From the NCBI GenBank assembly GCA_902803035.1, contig CADCON010000189.1:1-9316 (forward strand): a DNA stretch of 9,316 bases. The letters run 5' to 3'. The notes under the pieces were generated by a model, which saw nothing but the letters and a program-made list of their open reading frames with translations, searched no databases and was not told the DNA's origin. The DNA is from an uncultured Ruminococcus sp. Its GTDB lineage: Bacteria > Bacillota > Clostridia > Oscillospirales > Acutalibacteraceae. This document shows, piece after piece, positions 6,221 to 9,316 of this stretch. Position 1 is the first letter of the stretch; every line of letters begins with the position of its first letter. The translations under genes were made by a program, and so were the position numbers.

Positions 6221-8110
6221 TTGGAAAACAAAAAAAGAAGGATGGGCGGCTATTTAATCTGGCTCGGCATACCGATTCTGATCATAGCTGCGCTCTATTT
6301 CATTTCCGGTCAGAAAAAGCCGGATGAACACAAGTATTCCGAAATACTCGAATACTTCACGCCGGGCAGCAGCAGTGTGAGTCCGAGCGAGTGGAAAGCA
6401 GCGGATGTTTCGGACTTCACCCTTTCGCTCAATTCAGGCGTGCTGACCATTAATCTGAAGAAGGATTCACAGGGCAATCAGCCGGATCCCATCACATATA
6501 AGGTTCCCAGTATCGAGCTTTTCATCAACGATTCCAAACGCGGCATGGAGGAGCTTAAGAAAAACGGCATAGTCATCGCGGAGGATTACGAGCCGAAGCA
6601 GGACAACAGTCTGCTGGCGAGCCTTCTGCCCACCATTATCATGATAGGCGGACTGGTGCTGCTCTATTATTTCATGTTCCGTCGGGTCAACGGCGTCATG
6701 GGCGAAAGCAGCCGCCAGATGAGCTTCGGCAAGGCCAAGGTCAAGAATGTCAACGATGAGAAGCGCAAGACCACTTTCGCCGACGTCGCGGGCGCCGACG
6801 AGGAAAAGGAAGAGCTGCAGGAAATCGTTGACTTCCTCAAGAATCCCAAGAAGTATGATGATCTGGGAGCGCACGTGCCCAAGGGCGTTCTGCTCATCGG
6901 CCCTCCCGGTACCGGTAAGACGCTGCTGGCGCGTGCCGTGGCGGGTGAAGCGGGCGTGGCGTTCTTCTCGATTTCCGGTTCGGATTTCGTGGAGATGTTT
7001 GTCGGTGTCGGTGCTTCCCGTGTGCGCGACCTCTTTGATCAGGCGAAAAAGAATACGCCCTGCATTATTTTCATTGATGAAATCGACGCTGTCGGTCGTC
7101 ACAGAGGCGCGGGTCTCGGCGGCGGACATGACGAACGCGAACAGACCCTCAACCAGATGCTGGTTGAAATGGACGGCTTCGGAGCCAATGAAGGCGTGAT
7201 CATCATCGCCGCGACCAACCGCCCCGACATTCTGGATCCCGCGCTCACCCGTCCCGGACGATTCGACCGTCAGGTCATGGTTGGTTATCCGGACATCAAG
7301 GGCCGCGAAGAAATTCTCAAGGTTCACGCGAGAAAGAAGCCGCTCGGTCCCGACGTTGATCTTTCCACCATTGCCAAATCGACCGCCGGCTTCACGGGAG
7401 CGGATCTGGAGAACCTTCTCAATGAAGCGGCTCTTCTTGCCGCGAGAAGGAATCTCAAGGCGATCACTATGAAGGAAATCGAAGAAGCGACCATCAAGGT
7501 GGTTGCCGGCACGGAGAAGAAATCCAAGAAGATTTCGGACAAGGAAAAGCGTCTGACGGCCTATCATGAAGCCGGTCACGCTGTTGTGACATACTTCTGC
7601 CCCACGCAGGATCCCGTGCATGAAATCTCCATCATTCCCAGAGGCATGGCGGGCGGCTACACCATGAGCCTGCCGCAGGAGGACCGCTCCTATAAGCTCA
7701 GAGGGCAGATGAAGGAAGAAATCGTCACCCTTCTCGGCGGCCGTGCTTCCGAAGCACTGATTCTCGAAGACATTTCCACCGGAGCCTCCAATGACATCGA
7801 GCGCGCCACGAAGATCGCGCAGCAGATGGTCACCAAGTACGGCATGAGCGACAAGCTGGGGCCGATTCAGTACGGCTCCACGGACGGCCAGGAGATTTTC
7901 CTCGGACGCGATTTCGGCCACACGGTCAACTATTCCAATGAAATCGCCAAGGAAATCGACGGCGAAGTGCGTGCGCTTATCGCGGAAAGCTACAAGAGAG
8001 CCGGCGCCATTCTGTCGCAGCACGTCGATAAGCTCCACGAGGTTGCGAGATACCTTATCGAGCATGAGAAGATGTCAGGCGACACATTTGAGCAAATCAT
8101 GAAGGCGTAA
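6221..8110 (+). CDS. ftsH: ATP-dependent zinc metalloprotease FtsH
   Basis: From TTG 6221 the protein is 629 residues and starts MENKKRRMGGYLIW. This membrane-anchored AAA+ protease degrades misassembled membrane proteins and some regulators. Seen: transmembrane segment 1 (about 11-28), an extracytoplasmic domain (about 30-130), transmembrane segment 2 (about 131-153), Walker A GPPGTGKT (227-234), the pore motif FVEMFVGVG (256-264), Walker B IIFIDEID (282-289), and the second region of homology ATNRPDILDPAL with arginine fingers R344 and R347. The zinc site HEAGH is at 449-453, and D525 in SNDIERAT is the probable third ligand. All catalytic residues are present. The C-terminus stops soon after the protease domain, without a long tail. 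A GTG at 6212 would add three residues but overlaps the ribosome binding site. It is the last gene of the + strand series and is followed at once by a strong terminator. Confidence 0.97.
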   Translation: MENKKRRMGGYLIWLGIPILIIAALYFISGQKKPDEHKYSEILEYFTPGSSSVSPSEWKAADVSDFTLSLNSGVLTINLKKDSQGNQPDPITYKVPSIELFINDSKRGMEELKKNGIVIAEDYEPKQDNSLLASLLPTIIMIGGLVLLYYFMFRRVNGVMGESSRQMSFGKAKVKNVNDEKRKTTFADVAGADEEKEELQEIVDFLKNPKKYDDLGAHVPKGVLLIGPPGTGKTLLARAVAGEAGVAFFSISGSDFVEMFVGVGASRVRDLFDQAKKNTPCIIFIDEIDAVGRHRGAGLGGGHDEREQTLNQMLVEMDGFGANEGVIIIAATNRPDILDPALTRPGRFDRQVMVGYPDIKGREEILKVHARKKPLGPDVDLSTIAKSTAGFTGADLENLLNEAALLAARRNLKAITMKEIEEATIKVVAGTEKKSKKISDKEKRLTAYHEAGHAVVTYFCPTQDPVHEISIIPRGMAGGYTMSLPQEDRSYKLRGQMKEEIVTLLGGRASEALILEDISTGASNDIERATKIAQQMVTKYGMSDKLGPIQYGSTDGQEIFLGRDFGHTVNYSNEIAKEIDGEVRALIAESYKRAGAILSQHVDKLHEVARYLIEHEKMSGDTFEQIMKA

Positions 8111-8119
8111 TCGTTTTAG

Positions 8120-8158
8120 AAACCCTCCCGATCAAGGTTATTCATCGGGAGGGTTTTT
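8120..8158 (+). terminator. Intrinsic terminator after ftsH
   Basis: Bases 8120-8132 (AAACCCTCCCGAT) pair perfectly with 8144-8156 across an 11-base loop, a 13-bp stem whose end runs into a T-run (8154-8158). It begins 9 bases after the ftsH stop, so it closes the + strand series. Confidence 0.92.
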
Positions 8159-8180
8159 GATTACCTAATTGTTATTAATT

Positions 8181-8209
8181 TTGTAAAAATTAATTAACTA
8201 TTATATAAT
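8181..8209 (+). promoter_or_regulatory. Candidate sigma-A type promoter in the ftsH-pheT gap
   Basis: TTGTAA (8181-8186, 4 of 6 to TTGACA) and a perfect TATAAT (8204-8209) are separated by exactly 17 bases, with an AT-rich flank. Transcription would start near 8216, after the ftsH terminator and before the next hairpin. The stretch is so AT-rich that a chance match is possible. Confidence 0.45.
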
Positions 8210-8215
8210 ATTTAT

Positions 8216-8366
8216 GATATATTATATAAATGTAGTTGAACAGAAATCCGGTTAGTGAACTGAGATGGCGTTCGGCCGCAAATGAATTTGATTATATCTC
8301 TCCTCCTCAAAAATAAATAGCAAAACAAAAACCTCCGCTGAATGATTGATGCGGAGGTTTTTGTTT
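8216..8366 (+). ncRNA. Candidate small RNA (about 150 nt), unrecognised family
   Basis: This is inferred from a promoter-like sequence upstream (8181-8209) and a strong terminator at its 3' end (8323-8366), with no credible protein between. The predicted RNA can form a small stem at 8234-8261 (AGTT/AACT plus AAC/GTT) and a GAGAT (8262-8266) to ATCTC (8296-8300) stem enclosing CAAA-TGAA-TTTG. It also has an unstructured stretch with CCTCCTC (8302-8308), which resembles the anti-Shine-Dalgarno end of 16S rRNA, followed by an A-rich spacer and the terminator. I do not recognise 6S, SRP, tmRNA or RNase P RNA in it. Two tiny open frames (6 and 12 codons) lack ribosome binding sites. It could equally be untranscribed spacer. 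Confidence 0.35.
8323..8366. terminator. Bidirectional hairpin terminator, middle of ftsH-pheT gap
   Basis: AAACAAAAACCTCCGC (8323-8338) pairs perfectly with GCGGAGGTTTTTGTTT (8351-8366): a 16-bp stem with a 12-base loop. The A-rich and T-rich flanks are themselves complementary, so a U-run follows a GC-rich core in either direction. It is too far from ftsH (already terminated) and pheT (own terminator) to be needed by them. Confidence 0.85.
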
Positions 8367-8377
8367 GGTGCTAAATA

Positions 8378-8440
8378 GCCAATTTCGGAATAATGGATAT
8401 CTCTGATTACGGAAATCAGGTTTTCTACCTTCGAAATGGC
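8378..8440. other. Nested imperfect hairpin between two terminators
   Basis: GCCAATTTCGGAA (8378-8390) is complementary to TTCGAAATGGC (8430-8440) with two single-base bulges. Inside, CTGATT (8403-8408) pairs with AATCAG (8414-8419). I see no open frame with a ribosome binding site here. Function unknown; it may belong to a short RNA on either strand. Confidence 0.4.
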
Positions 8441-8480
8441 ACTATATGTTGTATTTATCTGATTCAAACTCATATGAAAT

Positions 8481-8520
8481 AAACCTCTGACGCCGAAGAC
8501 ATTGACAGCGTCAGAGGTTT
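8481..8520 (-). terminator. Terminator of pheT (probably bidirectional)
   Basis: AAACCTCTGACGC (8481-8493) pairs perfectly with GCGTCAGAGGTTT (8508-8520) across a 14-base loop. Read on the minus strand it lies 20 bases after the pheT stop and is followed by TTTATTTC. On the + strand the stem ends in TTTT, so it could also work in that direction. Confidence 0.85.
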
Positions 8521-8540
8521 TGGGAATTATAAGCAAATGA

Positions 8541-9316
8541 TTACTTCTTCAGCAGAATGCCGGACTTTTCCAGTTCGGGAACGATATTGCCGAATACCAC
8601 TTCCTGAATCTCGGACATGGAGAGGGTCTTATCCGGCGAGGAGAAGGCAAGACGAAGGGTGATGCTGCTGATCACACCGTCGTAAATATCGGTGACGCTC
8701 ACGGCATTGAGATACTGTCCGCCATTGTCCCTGATGATTTCCGCCACCTTGCTGTAGGTCGTGTCGGCATTTCGGAGGATGGTCAGGTCGATATCGATGC
8801 CGGGGAATCTGGAGGGTTCGTTGAAGCTCAGTTCATCCTTTTCGATAGCGGCAAAACTATCCATATCTATTTCAGCGCAGACAATCTCGGCCTTCTTGTC
8901 GATCTTCATGGCGGTCAGCGGATGAAGCGTGGAGAGGAAGCCAAGCGTCACGCCGTCCACGGAAATTTCGGCGGTGTTGACCGGATGCTGCCAGTTGTGG
9001 GACGCGTCCGTATGCTCAAAGCGCACGGCCTTGTGTCTGAGATTGGCGGCAAAGAGCGAAATGATATCGCGCAGGCGGAAGAAGAGCGTCTTCTCATCGC
9101 ATTTGCGGCTGTAAAGCACAATGCCGAGCTTCTTGCGCTCATTGCAGGTGCCGTCCTCGCGGGTGCCTTCAATGACGCGGGCAATCTCAAAGATTCCGTA
9201 TTCCGCGCCGAAGGATTTGTTTTCGCTGACGATGGTGAGAAGCGTCGGAATCATGCAGTTGCGGAGCACGACGTGGTCGGGATTGATGGAATTCAGCAGT
9301 CTGACGTTGTCCTCGA
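8541..9316 (-). CDS. pheT: Phenylalanine--tRNA ligase beta subunit, C-terminal part (partial)
   Basis: The frame is open from the right edge to TAA at 8541-8543, giving 257 residues; the start lies outside the window. Seen: NPDHVVLRNCMIPTLL, matching the family's N-P-L/I-N-P-(E/D)-x-x-x-L-R-x-(S/T)-L-L-P-x-L-L block, then GIFEIARV of the B8 core region, and LGFLSTLHP. The last 94 residues form the FDX-ACB anticodon-binding fold (FPGIDIDLTI, VTDIYDG, LAFSSPDKTLSMSEI). PheT pairs with PheS as an alpha2-beta2 enzyme that charges tRNA-Phe; beta supplies tRNA binding and editing. Odd: the usual HPGRSA reads HPVNTA here, and the usual RDLA after FP reads IDLT, so this is a divergent form. The internal GTG at 9267-9269 is not a start, because homologous sequence continues upstream of it. 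It is convergent with ftsH. Confidence 0.88.
   Translation of the reverse strand, partial: EDNVRLLNSINPDHVVLRNCMIPTLLTIVSENKSFGAEYGIFEIARVIEGTREDGTCNERKKLGIVLYSRKCDEKTLFFRLRDIISLFAANLRHKAVRFEHTDASHNWQHPVNTAEISVDGVTLGFLSTLHPLTAMKIDKKAEIVCAEIDMDSFAAIEKDELSFNEPSRFPGIDIDLTILRNADTTYSKVAEIIRDNGGQYLNAVSVTDIYDGVISSITLRLAFSSPDKTLSMSEIQEVVFGNIVPELEKSGILLKK

Noticed and set aside
6467..8065. A 532-codon open frame on the minus strand opposite ftsH
   Set aside because: ftsH is unmistakable on the + strand. The antisense product has no recognisable motif, and its openness follows from the codon bias of ftsH.
8282..8320. A 12-codon frame with three consecutive Leu CTC codons just before a terminator, resembling a leucine attenuator leader
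   Set aside because: It has no ribosome binding site and no same-strand gene after the terminator (pheT is convergent). The CTC run is better treated as the CCUCCUC motif of a possible RNA.
8181..8366. 6S RNA or another known housekeeping RNA in the gap
   Set aside because: There is no long closing stem with a central bubble, and no SRP, tmRNA or RNase P signature. It is kept only as an unrecognised candidate.
8252..8536. A 94-codon minus-strand open frame in the ftsH-pheT gap
   Set aside because: It reads straight through two perfect terminator hairpins, has no clear ribosome binding site, and its residues are dictated by the hairpin repeats.

Overview
The window looks like a core-genome segment of a low- to mid-GC Gram-positive bacterium, most likely in the Firmicutes/Clostridia. 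By eye GC is a little above 50% in genes, with sharply AT-rich intergenic DNA. The evidence is the gene set and order: RNase J, the c-di-AMP phosphodiesterase GdpP, L9 and DnaB in a row, then tilS-hpt-ftsH. Both blocks are conserved in Firmicutes. I see no mobile element, CRISPR array, tRNA or rRNA. No complete accessory system is visible; the unexplained signals are all in non-coding stretches.

Layout: bases 1-216 are the 3' end of an RNase J gene. A short gap (217-300) with a nested hairpin leads to gdpP (301-2304), then rplI (TTG start at 2323) and dnaB (GTG start at 2857). The 87-base rplI-dnaB gap holds two mutually exclusive hairpins. dnaB overlaps tilS by 14 bases, and tilS overlaps hpt by ATGA. 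ftsH follows after an 82-base gap with a good -10 box and starts at TTG 6221. All seven genes are on the + strand and end at a strong terminator (8120-8158). The last gene, pheT, is on the minus strand, enters from the right edge and ends at 8541.

The 8159-8540 region between ftsH and pheT is the most unusual part. It holds three strong hairpin terminators, two of them symmetric enough to work in both directions. Between them lie two AT-rich islands. The first has a promoter-like TTGTAA-N17-TATAAT and could encode a small RNA of about 150 nt carrying an anti-Shine-Dalgarno-like CCUCCUC. The second has a nested imperfect hairpin.

Together the genes cover RNA decay, second-messenger turnover, ribosome structure, replication, tRNA-Ile modification, purine salvage, membrane proteolysis and tRNA-Phe charging. 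GdpP and Hpt are both known from other Firmicutes to be inhibited by (p)ppGpp, so the cluster touches the stringent response twice. Two starts (rplI and ftsH) are TTG codons that an automatic caller would probably misplace upstream, onto the ribosome binding site.
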